Source: Roseiarcus sp963835885 (GTDB taxonomy: Bacteria > Pseudomonadota > Alphaproteobacteria > Rhizobiales > Beijerinckiaceae). From it: DNA of 64,000 nucleotides. Below are positions 16,871 through 25,760 of this stretch, one piece after another; positions within the stretch are counted from its first letter, which is position 1, and each line of letters starts with the position of its first letter. The stretch is from the NCBI GenBank assembly GCA_963835885.1, contig CAWIHF010000017.1, forward strand, positions 248,001-312,000, given 5' to 3'. Under the pieces are notes generated by a model, which was not told the origin of the DNA, made no database searches, and was given only the letters and a program-made list of their open reading frames with translations. A program made the translations under genes and the position numbers.

Positions 16871-19348
16871 CTAGAACGTCGCGCCGCCCGAGAAGTTGAA
16901 AACCTGGGTCTGGTCGTACTTGCCCTTGCTCACCGGCAGCGCGAAGTCGAACCGGATCGGACCCATCGGCGAGGCCCAAAGCAGGCTCACGCCGACCGAG
17001 GCCCGGATCAGGTTCGGATCCCACACGTTGGCGCAGCTCGGCTGAGTGATAAGCAGAACGTTCTGGCCAGGGCAATAGGTGTAGTGCAGGAAGCTCGAGA
17101 AGTCGGTCTGTCCCGAGTAGCCGATCAGGTTGCCTGCGTCGGCGAATACGGCGCCCCGCAGGCCAATTTCCCTCGGCAAGCCGAAGATGGGAAAGTCGAC
17201 CTCGGCAGATGCGCCGTAGTAGGTTGTCCCGCCCAGCGCCGAGCCCTGGATGTTGTCGGAGCTGGCGATATCGCGCGGACCGATGCCGCCCGGCGCGAAG
17301 CCGCGCACCAATGTCGGGCCCAAATTGAAGTTGTTGATGAGATCGAGCGGCTGCGAGCCAAAGCCATTGATCTGGCCGCCCTGCAGATGGATCAGGCCGA
17401 CGAAATCTTCCGTGATCGGATGATACCAGCGCGCATCCAGCGATTCGCGGATGAAGTCGGACTGCCCGCCGAGGCCGGCGAAATCCTGTTTATAGGTGAC
17501 GAAAAAGCCGGTCGTCGGATCCTTGCGGTTGTCGAGGTTGTTGTAAATCATCGAGAAGCCGGCCAACGACGTCACGATATTGCCTTGGGCCGCGGCCTGC
17601 TTGATTTCGACCGGCGCCTCGCCGTTGGTCAAGCAGTTGATGAACGGCGTCGGGGTTACGGCGTAAAAGGTTCCGCCGATGATCCACGGCTGATTTGGAC
17701 CATAACAGTCGTCATAGGGCTGCGACGTCGTGTTCGGAATGGTGATCTTCGACTTATAGAGGGAATAGTTCGGCTGGAACGTCAGATCGTCGGTGATCGG
17801 GACGCCGAGGCGTAGCGTGGCGCCCGTCGTCCAGTTTTCGTACAGCGCGTATTGGTTCTTCAGGTTGACCTGATGATAGACGTCGAAGCCGGCGGCCAAC
17901 CGCTGGCCGAGGAAATACGGCTCGGTGAATGAAGCTTTCCAGCCCTGGCTGTATTGGCCGTCGGAGACGCTGAGGCGAACGTATTGGCCGCGGCCCAGGA
18001 AGTTGGTCTCAGTATAGGCGAGCTCCGCCATGATGCCCTGCGTGGTCGAATAGCCGCCGCTGAGACTGATCGAGCCGGTCGGCTGATCCTCGACGTCGAC
18101 CACGACGATCACGCGGTCTGGCGTTGAGCCCGGACGGTTCGAGATGTGGACCTTCTTGAAGTAACCGAGGCCGTTCAGGCGACGTTCGGCGCGCTCGATC
18201 AACGCATGGTTGTAGGGGTCGCCTTCACCGATGTCGAATTCGCGGCGAATAACATAGTCGCGCGTGCGCGTGTTGCCGACGATGTCGATCCGCTCGATAT
18301 AGACCTTCGGCCCGTTGTCCACCGAATATTGCAGTGCAATCGTGTGGTTGTTGGTATCCCGTTCGCCGTGCGGACGGACTTCGGAGAAGGCGTAGCCCTG
18401 GCGCGCGACGTCGCGGCTCATCGCATCGACTGTCTTGTCGACCGCACCTGCGTCATAGACGTCGCCAGGCCTGAGGTAGGAGAATTGCAGCAGCGCGGGA
18501 CCGTTCACTTGCGCGATGTGCGAATCGACCGACACCCCCGACACGCGGTATTGTGGACCTTCGTCCATCGTGATCGTGATCACATATCCGGCAGGATTGT
18601 CCTGATAGACCACGTCGGTGTTGGTGATGCGAAAATCGGCGTAGCCGTTCTTCATGTAGTAGCGGCGGATCGCTTCCTCGTCGGAAGCGAGCCGATCCGG
18701 ATCGTAAACGTCGGTGCTCTTGAACCACGAGAGGATAGGAAACATCGTGCTGGTCTGCATCAGGTTGCGCAGACGGTAATTCGAAACCGCGTGGTTGCCG
18801 ACAAAGCGAATTTCGCGAATTCCGGTCTTCTCGCCTTCGTTGATGGTGAAGACGAGGTCGACGCGGCCGTTGGGGAGCTGCACCAGCCGCTTTGTGACCG
18901 AAGCGGCGTTTCGGCCATACTTCTTGTATGCCTCCTTGATGCGGCCGATGTCGCCCTCCGCCGTCGCCTCGTTGTAGGCCGCGTACGGCTTCGACTGCAC
19001 TTCGACTGCGAGCTGCTCCTTCTGGATGTTTCGGTTGCCCTCGAAGACAACGCGATTGATGATTTGCGCGCCCTTGCTGAGCGAAACGACAATTTTGCCG
19101 TCGACCACCCGGGCGTTGACGGAGGAATAAACCCCGGTCGCCTTGAGGTCGTCGACGCCGCGCTGGATGGAAGCCGGGTCCGTCCCGGTGAAATAGGGCT
19201 TGATGGTCGAGGCGTCGATGCCTGCGGGGCCTTCGACGACGATCTGCGCAGCAAAGGCGGGCGTAACGGAAGAGAACGCGCCAAAGCCGATAACCACCGC
19301 CAGAACCAGAGCGCTGAAAAAACCACGAATCCAATTCATGTCGCTCAT
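16871..19348 (-). CDS. bamA: Outer membrane protein assembly factor BamA
   Basis: An 825-residue outer-membrane protein: a signal peptide (MNWIRGFFSALVLAVVIGFG ending SSVTPAFA), five POTRA repeats to about residue 420, and an Omp85 beta-barrel. The barrel starts near TGSISLSGGYSTTQGIMAEL and includes the lid-loop motif VRGFAPGGIGPRD (VRGF), ending in an aromatic residue (SGGATF). BamA inserts beta-barrel proteins into the outer membrane. Start 19348 is chosen because GAGGGA lies just upstream. The C-terminal Phe is the usual assembly signal. Between this start and rseP (19349-19604) I see no gene. Confidence 0.96.
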   Translation of the reverse strand: MSDMNWIRGFFSALVLAVVIGFGAFSSVTPAFAAQIVVEGPAGIDASTIKPYFTGTDPASIQRGVDDLKATGVYSSVNARVVDGKIVVSLSKGAQIINRVVFEGNRNIQKEQLAVEVQSKPYAAYNEATAEGDIGRIKEAYKKYGRNAASVTKRLVQLPNGRVDLVFTINEGEKTGIREIRFVGNHAVSNYRLRNLMQTSTMFPILSWFKSTDVYDPDRLASDEEAIRRYYMKNGYADFRITNTDVVYQDNPAGYVITITMDEGPQYRVSGVSVDSHIAQVNGPALLQFSYLRPGDVYDAGAVDKTVDAMSRDVARQGYAFSEVRPHGERDTNNHTIALQYSVDNGPKVYIERIDIVGNTRTRDYVIRREFDIGEGDPYNHALIERAERRLNGLGYFKKVHISNRPGSTPDRVIVVVDVEDQPTGSISLSGGYSTTQGIMAELAYTETNFLGRGQYVRLSVSDGQYSQGWKASFTEPYFLGQRLAAGFDVYHQVNLKNQYALYENWTTGATLRLGVPITDDLTFQPNYSLYKSKITIPNTTSQPYDDCYGPNQPWIIGGTFYAVTPTPFINCLTNGEAPVEIKQAAAQGNIVTSLAGFSMIYNNLDNRKDPTTGFFVTYKQDFAGLGGQSDFIRESLDARWYHPITEDFVGLIHLQGGQINGFGSQPLDLINNFNLGPTLVRGFAPGGIGPRDIASSDNIQGSALGGTTYYGASAEVDFPIFGLPREIGLRGAVFADAGNLIGYSGQTDFSSFLHYTYCPGQNVLLITQPSCANVWDPNLIRASVGVSLLWASPMGPIRFDFALPVSKGKYDQTQVFNFSGGATF

Positions 19349-19604
19349 AGTCCCTCGTCGCGCCACGCGCGGGCGACCGCCCGCGCCGCGCCAGCCTGAT
19401 TCTCACAACCGTCCACGGTTCAACCCGCGGCGTTTCGTTTTCGACGCTTCACGCGAAGCGTCCACTCCTTCCCCTGCGCAAGGGCCGGAAACGATTAACG
19501 GCGTTTTACAGTTTTCAGCCGATCCTGCAAACGCTTAATCGCCAAGACTACATCATTTCCTGACGGCGTTGCCGAGAGGACACGAAAAGATGGTCGACTA
19601 AACG

Positions 19605-20751
19605 TTAATTGCCGCTCGACACGAGGCGCAGAATGTCGTGCGAAGTGGTAAACACCACCAGGAGCGCCACCAGGGCAATGCCGATGCGTAGGCCGATCTC
19701 TTGCATCCGCTCGCTTAAAGGCCGGCCCAGAACCGCCTCGCAGGCGTAAAAGACGAGGTGGCCGCCGTCGAGCAACGGGATCGGCAGAAGGTTCATAAAC
19801 CCGACCGACACCGAGAACCAGGCCGCGAGGCTAAACAATTCCCACACACTTATCTTGGCCATCTCGCCGGCCATCTGGGCCGCGCCAATCAGTCCCGAGA
19901 CTTGGTCGGTCAACTCCCGGCCCGCGAAGATGCCGACGATGTAGGCGGTCGTCGCCCTGACGATGAACCACTCTTGCTTCGCCCCCCAGACGGCGCAGGT
20001 CACCGCCCCACACCGCTCGATTTGCACGTCCTTCGGATTGGCCGATGAGGCAAGGCCGAGATGACCCATGCGGCGCTTGCCGAATACGCCCTGATCGACC
20101 ACCGTCACTCTGGGCGTCGCCGTCAAGGAGACGTCATGGCCGTCGCGGTCAACGACGAAGCTCATCGGCAGGCCAGTGCTCATCAAGGTCGATTCCTGCA
20201 GCGAACTCGAAGCTCTTGATCGGATCGCCGTCGATCGACTTCACCAGGTCGCCCGCCTTGAACCCGGCCGCCGCGGCGGGGCTGTTCGGCTCGACGCGCC
20301 CGATGCGGGCGGCGTGTTCCACCCGGCCGAAGGCCATGAACATCCCGGTGAAGATCACGAGAGCCAGGATAAAATTGGCGACCGGCCCGGCGACAACAAT
20401 CGCAGCGCGGCTGAGCAGAGGTTGAGCGGCCAGGGTACCCGAGCGGTCGACATCTGGATTGACCGAGCCGCTCTCAACACTCGCGGCATTCGCATCGCCA
20501 TGAAATTTCACGTATCCGCCGAGCGGCAACGCCGCCACCCTCCAGCGCGTGCCCCGCGAGTCGACTCGCGCGAAGAGCTCCGGACCGAAGCCCAGGGAAA
20601 ACGCGTCGATCTTCACCCCCCGCCAGCGCGCCACGAAGTAGTGGCCGAGTTCGTGGAAGAACACGATGGCGCTCAGGATTATGATGAACGGAACGACGTA
20701 CCAGCCCAGCCACGCGACGACGTCGGCAACCGGTTTCAAAAACCCCATCAA
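19605..20751 (-). CDS. rseP: Site-2 zinc metalloprotease RseP, frameshifted
   Basis: RseP cuts anti-sigma factors and leftover signal peptides within the inner membrane. The first frame (start 20751) has SAIVFFHELGHYFVARWRG with the zinc-binding HELGH at residues 33-37. It also has the PDZ segment IGRVEPNSPAAAAGFKAGDL, and runs out of register after SIDGDPIKSFE. The second frame picks up at STGLPMSFVVDRDGHDVSLT and contains the second zinc-site motif NLLPIPLLDGGHLVFY. One extra base near 20184-20196 explains the break. The gene is essential in many Gram-negatives, so an assembly error is more likely than a true loss. Confidence 0.88.
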
Positions 20752-20819
20752 GTCCTCCGCGCCGGCTCACCCTTCGCCGGCGGGCCGCTGATTACGTAAC
20801 TGTTACAGGACCGACCGGC

Positions 20820-22031
20820 TCACGCCAAGAGGCCGCTCGCCCTATCGACCGCGATACGGTGAATCGCAAGGGCCTGCGCAACGTCCGCCGGAGCGGTGAG
20901 CTCGCCGGCCGCCTGCATCGCAAGGATGGTGCGCGAGACCAGCGCGGCGATGTCGCCGAAGCCGATCCGCCGATCGAGAAATGCGGCGACCGCCACCTCG
21001 TTGGCGGCGTTCAGCGCGGTCGGCGCGCCCCTGCCGGCTCGAAGCGCTTCGATGGCGAGGCCGAGCGCCGGGAAGCGCTCGAGGTCCGCCCGCTCGAAAG
21101 TCAGGCGACCAAGCGCGGCGAGATCGGGCGGCCGAACCCCGGAAGCGATACGGTCGGGATAGGCGAGGCAATGCGCGATCGGCGTGCGCATGTCGGGCGA
21201 CGCCATGCCGGCGATGAGCGACCCGTCAGCGAAAGCGATCAGGCCGTGGACGATCGATTGTGGATGGACGACGACGTCGAGCCTCTCGGGCGGCAGGCCG
21301 AACAGGAAATGCGCCTCGATCAGTTCGAGCCCCTTATTCATGAGACCCGCCGAATCGACCGTCACCTTCGGTCCCATCACCCAGTTCGGATGCGCCAGCG
21401 CCTCCTCGCGCGTCGCTCGGGCGATGCGCTCGACGCTCCACTGACGGAACGGACCGCCGGACGCGGTGATCGTCATCATCTCGATCGTGTCCGGATCACG
21501 CGCGCCGATCGCCTGGAAAAGCGCATTGTGCTCCGAGTCCATCGGCAGCAGCAGCGCCCCCGAGCGCTTCGCCATCCGCACTACCGCGTCGCCCGCGCAG
21601 ACCAGGGTCTCCTTGTTGGCGAGGGCGACGGTCCTTCCCGCGGCGACTGCGGCGAAGGTCGGTTCTAACCCGGCCGCGCCGACAATGGCCGACACCACCA
21701 GATCCGCTTCCCACAGGGCCGCCTCCCGCACCGCTTCGATCCCCGCGGCGGCCTCGATGCCGGAACCGGCCAACGCCGCCTTGAGATCGCGGTAGCCTGC
21801 GGGATCGGCCACCGCTGCGAATTCAGCTTCGAGCTCGACCGCAAGCCGCGCCAGCGCCACGCCGTCTCGCCCGGACGCCACCGCGGCGACCGCGAACCGG
21901 CCGGGCGCAGCTCCGATCACTTGCGCGCACGAGCGTCCGATCGATCCAGTCACGCCGAGGATGGAAAGCCGCCTAGGCCGGGCCCCGACGCGCGCCGCAG
22001 AAGCGCGCCTGACGGCCGGCCCGCTCACCAT
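20820..22031 (-). CDS. dxr: 1-deoxy-D-xylulose-5-phosphate reductoisomerase Dxr (IspC)
   Basis: A 403-residue NADPH enzyme making 2-C-methyl-D-erythritol 4-phosphate, the committed step of the MEP isoprenoid pathway. Visible are the Rossmann motif LSILGVTGSIGRSCAQVI, ALANKETLVCAGD, the metal-binding MDSEHNALFQ, ITASGGPFR and HPNWVMGPKVTVDSAGLMNK. The usual GSTGSIG loop reads GVTGSIG here. The product chain leads to the undecaprenyl carrier made by the neighbouring uppS. It overlaps the cdsA stop by 7 bp. Confidence 0.96.
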   Translation of the reverse strand: MVSGPAVRRASAARVGARPRRLSILGVTGSIGRSCAQVIGAAPGRFAVAAVASGRDGVALARLAVELEAEFAAVADPAGYRDLKAALAGSGIEAAAGIEAVREAALWEADLVVSAIVGAAGLEPTFAAVAAGRTVALANKETLVCAGDAVVRMAKRSGALLLPMDSEHNALFQAIGARDPDTIEMMTITASGGPFRQWSVERIARATREEALAHPNWVMGPKVTVDSAGLMNKGLELIEAHFLFGLPPERLDVVVHPQSIVHGLIAFADGSLIAGMASPDMRTPIAHCLAYPDRIASGVRPPDLAALGRLTFERADLERFPALGLAIEALRAGRGAPTALNAANEVAVAAFLDRRIGFGDIAALVSRTILAMQAAGELTAPADVAQALAIHRIAVDRASGLLA

Positions 22032-22885
22032 CGGAACAATCCGCTGGCGATGAAGGAGCCCTTGCTGTTCGCGGCGGCGAAGATCGCAGCGAAGGCGGAC
22101 GCCGCGATGAAAGCGTCGAGCCTATCCATCAGGCCGCCGTGGCCGGGGATGAGGCGACTCGAATCCTTAACGCCGAAGCGCCGTTTCAGCGCGGATTCGA
22201 ACAGATCCCCGAGTTCCGAGACGACCGCGGCAGCAAGCCCGAGCCAGAACAGACGATCGATCCGATTTGTCCATCCGAAAAGGAGAAGGCCAAGGGCCGC
22301 GCCAACGATAGCGCCCGCAATCGCGCCCGACCACGTCTTACCCGGCGATACGCTCGGCCACAATTTTGGGCCGCCGACCAACCGGCCCGCGAAATAGGCG
22401 GCGACATCGGTACCCCAGACCAGGGCGAAAAGCCAGAGAATGGCGGGCAAGCCATAGCTCGGACTCGCACGCAGAAGACCGAGGCTGAGGACCAGGGCTC
22501 CGGCGTACAGCGAGCCCCCGCCGGCCCAGGTCCACGCCGCCGAACCCGCGATCCAGCCGACCGCCAACACTCCCACAGCAAGCGCCGCGAGCGCGCCCAG
22601 AGCGTCGTTGTGCATAGCGAAGAGCGCGGCGACCGCAAGCGCGAGCGCGCCGACCGAGATCCGTTCGACGAGCCACTTGCCGCGCACCATCCGCTGCCAC
22701 TCCCACAGTACGATCACAGAGGCGATCCACCAAAACGCGACGAAGACAAAACCGCCGATCCAGGCCACGACGAGCGCCGCAAGCCCCATCGCGACGGCGG
22801 CGGCGACGCGCGGCCACAGATCGGAGCCGAGTCGCGAACCGAGCGGCCTCGGCGGCTGCGCGCTTGCCTCGTCCTTCACCGCCAT
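22025..22885 (-). CDS. cdsA: Phosphatidate cytidylyltransferase CdsA
   Basis: A 286-residue integral membrane enzyme that makes CDP-diacylglycerol for all phospholipids. About eight hydrophobic spans are visible. The family signature is at the C-terminal end: SELGDLFESALKRRFGVKDS followed by LIPGHGGLMDRLD, with the metal-binding Asp residues. VSPGKTWSGAIAGAI also matches. It lies between uppS (10 bp away) and dxr (overlapping). Confidence 0.95.
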   Translation of the reverse strand: MAVKDEASAQPPRPLGSRLGSDLWPRVAAAVAMGLAALVVAWIGGFVFVAFWWIASVIVLWEWQRMVRGKWLVERISVGALALAVAALFAMHNDALGALAALAVGVLAVGWIAGSAAWTWAGGGSLYAGALVLSLGLLRASPSYGLPAILWLFALVWGTDVAAYFAGRLVGGPKLWPSVSPGKTWSGAIAGAIVGAALGLLLFGWTNRIDRLFWLGLAAAVVSELGDLFESALKRRFGVKDSSRLIPGHGGLMDRLDAFIAASAFAAIFAAANSKGSFIASGLFRW

Positions 22886-22895
22886 GGGTCGACCC

Positions 22896-23660
22896 TCATG
22901 AGGCCGACATCACGACGGCCGGTTCGGGAACCGCGCCGAAACGCCGCTCCCGCGCCGCGTACTGCTGAAGAGCGAAAACAAACGCCGCGTCGTCGAAATC
23001 AGGCCACAGAATCGGCAGGAAGACGAGTTCGGCATAGGCCGCCTGCCAGAGCAGGAAATTCGAAAGCCGCATCTCGCCCGACGTTCGGATGATGAGGTCA
23101 GGATCGGGAAGGTCCGCCGTGTCGAGCCGGGCGGCGAAATCGTCCTCGCCGATCGCGTCGACGTCGATGCGCCCCTCGCGGACGTCGAGCGCGAGGCGCG
23201 TCGCCGCGGCAAGGATCTCCTGACGCGCGCCGTAGTTAAAGGCGACGACCAGCGTAAGCCCGCTATTGTACCTGGTCAGGCTTTCGGCCTCCGTCAGCAA
23301 GGTGGCGATGTCGGCTGCGAGATTGTCCCGCTCGCCGATAATGCGCACACGGACGCCATTTTTATGGAGTTCGGCGAGGTCGTTGCGAATAAATCGCTTC
23401 AACAGGCCCATCAGCATCGCCACTTCGTCGGGCGGCCGCCGCCAGTTCTCCGACGAGAAACTATAGATCGTGAGATAGCGGACGTCGTGCTTGATTGCGG
23501 AGCGGACGGCTCGGCGGACCGCCTCGAGCCCGCGGCGATGCCCTTCGTAGCGCGGCAACCCGCGGGACTTGGCCCAGCGGCCGTTGCCGTCCATGATAAT
23601 GGCGATATGCGCCGGCGTCTGGTTGACGCGCGGCGCGGCGACGGTGCGAGCGGCTGACAT
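22896..23660 (-). CDS. uppS: Undecaprenyl (polyprenyl) diphosphate synthase UppS
   Basis: A 254-residue cytosolic cis-prenyltransferase that makes the C55 lipid carrier for peptidoglycan and O-antigen. The opening block HIAIIMDGNGRWAKSRGLPR contains the catalytic Asp and the diphosphate-binding region. YLTIYSFSSENWRRPPDEV, VVAFNYGARQEIL and DLIIRTSGEMRLSNFLLWQA follow in the usual order. It is part of the minus-strand run from frr to lpxB. Confidence 0.96.
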   Translation of the reverse strand: MSAARTVAAPRVNQTPAHIAIIMDGNGRWAKSRGLPRYEGHRRGLEAVRRAVRSAIKHDVRYLTIYSFSSENWRRPPDEVAMLMGLLKRFIRNDLAELHKNGVRVRIIGERDNLAADIATLLTEAESLTRYNSGLTLVVAFNYGARQEILAAATRLALDVREGRIDVDAIGEDDFAARLDTADLPDPDLIIRTSGEMRLSNFLLWQAAYAELVFLPILWPDFDDAAFVFALQQYAARERRFGAVPEPAVVMSAS

Positions 23661-23687
23661 GCGGTGGCCCCCGGGAAGGCTATTCGC

Positions 23688-24254
23688 CTACACCTGCATG
23701 ATTTCTTTTTCCTTCGCCGCTAAGGACGCGTCGATCTCCTTGATCCAAAGGTCTGTCGCTTTTTGCACGTCGGCCTCGTGGAGTTTCTCGTCGTCCTCGC
23801 TGATTGCGTGCTCCTTCAGGAGACGCTTGAGAATGTCGAGCCCGTCGCGTCGCACGTGGCGCACCGCGATACGCGCGTCCTCGGCGTATTTGTGCCCGAT
23901 CTTGACCATCTCCTTGCGGCGCTGCTCGTTGAGCTCCGGAATGCGGATGCGCAGGACCGTGCCCTCGACGGTCGGGCTCAAGCCGAGATTGGAATCTCGG
24001 ATCGCTTTGTCGACCGCATGCACCATGCTCTTGTCCCAGACCGAGACCGACAGCGCACGCGCCTCGGGCACGGTGATGGTGGCGACCTGATTGATCGGCA
24101 TCCGCTGGCCGTAAGCCTCGACCTGCACAGGCTCAAGAAGGCTTGCGCTCGCGCGCCCGGTGCGCAATCCGCCGAGCTCATGCTTCAGGCTGGCGTGCGC
24201 TGCCTGCATCCGGCGTTTGAGGTCTTCGAGATCGAACTTAGGCAGTTGCGCCAT
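23688..24254 (-). CDS. frr: Ribosome recycling factor Frr
   Basis: A 188-residue protein that, with EF-G, splits post-termination ribosomes. MAQLPKFDLEDLKRRMQAAH opens the long three-helix bundle. LRTGRASASLLEPVQVEAYG, MPINQVATITVPEARALSVS and ELNEQRRKEMVKIGHKYAED are diagnostic. Start 24254 matches the family length and has GGGA upstream; an in-frame ATG at 24269 would add five residues. It heads the envelope block; pyrH, normally just upstream, is absent, and DUF502 lies there instead. Confidence 0.95.
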   Translation of the reverse strand: MAQLPKFDLEDLKRRMQAAHASLKHELGGLRTGRASASLLEPVQVEAYGQRMPINQVATITVPEARALSVSVWDKSMVHAVDKAIRDSNLGLSPTVEGTVLRIRIPELNEQRRKEMVKIGHKYAEDARIAVRHVRRDGLDILKRLLKEHAISEDDEKLHEADVQKATDLWIKEIDASLAAKEKEIMQV

Positions 24255-24390
24255 GACAGTCCCACTCATTTGATTTTTGAGCCGCGTCAGCGCGAAAGGC
24301 GGCTGAAACGCGACTCGGCCGCATGTTTCCGCAGCCGGCCGCCTCATTAGCATAGCTTTCCGGCTCTGACAGCGAAGAAAGTCGGCGGAC

Positions 24391-25098
24391 CTAACCCGCT
24401 TGCAGCTTTTCGAGTTTCGCCGCTGCCGCCATCGCGGCGAGGGCCGCCTGCCCCTCCGGCTGGATGAGACCGGCCGACATGATGAGCTTGGCGGCCTCAT
24501 CGGCCGAAATCGGCAGTTCGATCACGTCTTCGGCAGCGATGTAGAAGAAGAATCCAGTGGTTGGGTTCGGCGTGCAGGGCATGAAGACCGAGATCATCGG
24601 CTTGTCGCCCGGCAGCACGCTGGACACGACCTGACCGGGATCCGATGAGACGAACACGATCGACCAGCTTCCTTTGATCGGGAACTCGACTAGCCCCACC
24701 TTGCGGAACTGCGAGCCAGACTGGCTGAACACGGTCTCGAACACCTGCTTCAGTCCCTTATAGACGCCCCTGACCAACGGCGTGCGGTCGAGCATCGCCT
24801 CGCTGAAATTGACGAGCGAGCGCCCGATGATGTTGGCGGTGAGGAATCCGAGCAGGGTGAGACCGACAAACGCGATGACCACGCCGAAGCCGGGCACATG
24901 GAACGGCACGTAGCCGTCCGGCGAGAGGCTCTGCGGCAGCCAGGGCTTCACCCAGCCGTCGATGGTGTCGATCACGAACCAAGCGATATAGGCCGTAACC
25001 GCGACCGGCCCGAAGACGACGAGGCCGGTTAAGAACCACGAACGCACGCGCGCCGCGAGAGAGCGATGAAAAGGGGCCGGCGTCGGTTGAATGGACAT
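24391..25098 (-). CDS. DUF502 family membrane protein
   Basis: A 235-residue protein with two clear transmembrane segments near the N-terminus (FLTGLVVFGPVAVTAYIAWF and VIAFVGLTLLGFLTANIIGR). The soluble DUF502 domain follows, with TPLVRGVYKGLKQVFETVFS and VFMPCTPNPTTGFFFYIAAE. Homologues are widespread and their molecular function is not established; some resemble plant LIKE-COV proteins. It ends 136 bp upstream of the frr start on the same strand and may be co-transcribed with it. Confidence 0.88.
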   Translation of the reverse strand: MSIQPTPAPFHRSLAARVRSWFLTGLVVFGPVAVTAYIAWFVIDTIDGWVKPWLPQSLSPDGYVPFHVPGFGVVIAFVGLTLLGFLTANIIGRSLVNFSEAMLDRTPLVRGVYKGLKQVFETVFSQSGSQFRKVGLVEFPIKGSWSIVFVSSDPGQVVSSVLPGDKPMISVFMPCTPNPTTGFFFYIAAEDVIELPISADEAAKLIMSAGLIQPEGQAALAAMAAAAKLEKLQAG

Positions 25099-25188
25099 GG
25101 AGGGCGCGGGATCACTGCGACGACCCGCAACAAATGGCCGCTCGCGCAGGCGATTGCAAGGCGAGGCGCTGCGCTTCCTTGAGGCTAA

Positions 25189-25632
25189 TCAGCCCTCGCC
25201 CCCCACCTCGCCCCCCTCTTCGTAATTCTCGCATGACCTCCCGAAGGCGGAGAGCGCGTCCTGCAGATAGTCGGGCAGGAGCGCCATGCCGAGCAGGTAT
25301 CTCCACGCCGGCCCCTCATGCCTGTCTTGAGCCGCGGCCACGGCGCCCCGCCAGTCGTCCACTTCGTAATCCCCTCGCCCGATCCAAGCCAACGCGACCA
25401 GGGCCGCGGATTCGTCGACGTCGAGGCCGCGGATGAACTCGACCAGCTCGCAACGGATCGAGTTGGCGGCGTCGGTCAGCATGATGCGCTCGCCGTCGTC
25501 GGTCGGGTTGGAGGCGTCCGGTTTGAGGCCGACGTCCTCGCCAAGAAGCTCGCGCGACTTTTCGATAACGAAGCAGACCTTCGCCGGATTGATCTCGGGC
25601 ATCTCGCGCTCGGTCGCATCGATTCTGCGCAT
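25189..25632 (-). CDS. DUF3775 family protein
   Basis: A 147-residue acidic soluble protein. EINPAKVCFVIEKSRELLGE, then EFIRGLDVDESAALVALAWI and YLLGMALLPDYLQDALSAFG are typical of DUF3775, a family frequent in Alphaproteobacteria and without known function. Start 25632 follows a GGAAGAG ribosome site; an ATG at 25602 is also possible. It lies between glmS and DUF502. Confidence 0.8.
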   Translation of the reverse strand: MRRIDATEREMPEINPAKVCFVIEKSRELLGEDVGLKPDASNPTDDGERIMLTDAANSIRCELVEFIRGLDVDESAALVALAWIGRGDYEVDDWRGAVAAAQDRHEGPAWRYLLGMALLPDYLQDALSAFGRSCENYEEGGEVGGEG

Positions 25633-25760
25633 CAGTCGGACTCTCTTCCTTTCGCATTCATGGCGCCGCCGCATGCCCCGCGAATTGCGGCAGGTCAAAG
25701 TCGCCGAGAAAAGCGCCGGCTAATCTGTAGGACGCGTTGGCGGAAGACCTGTGCCGCCGC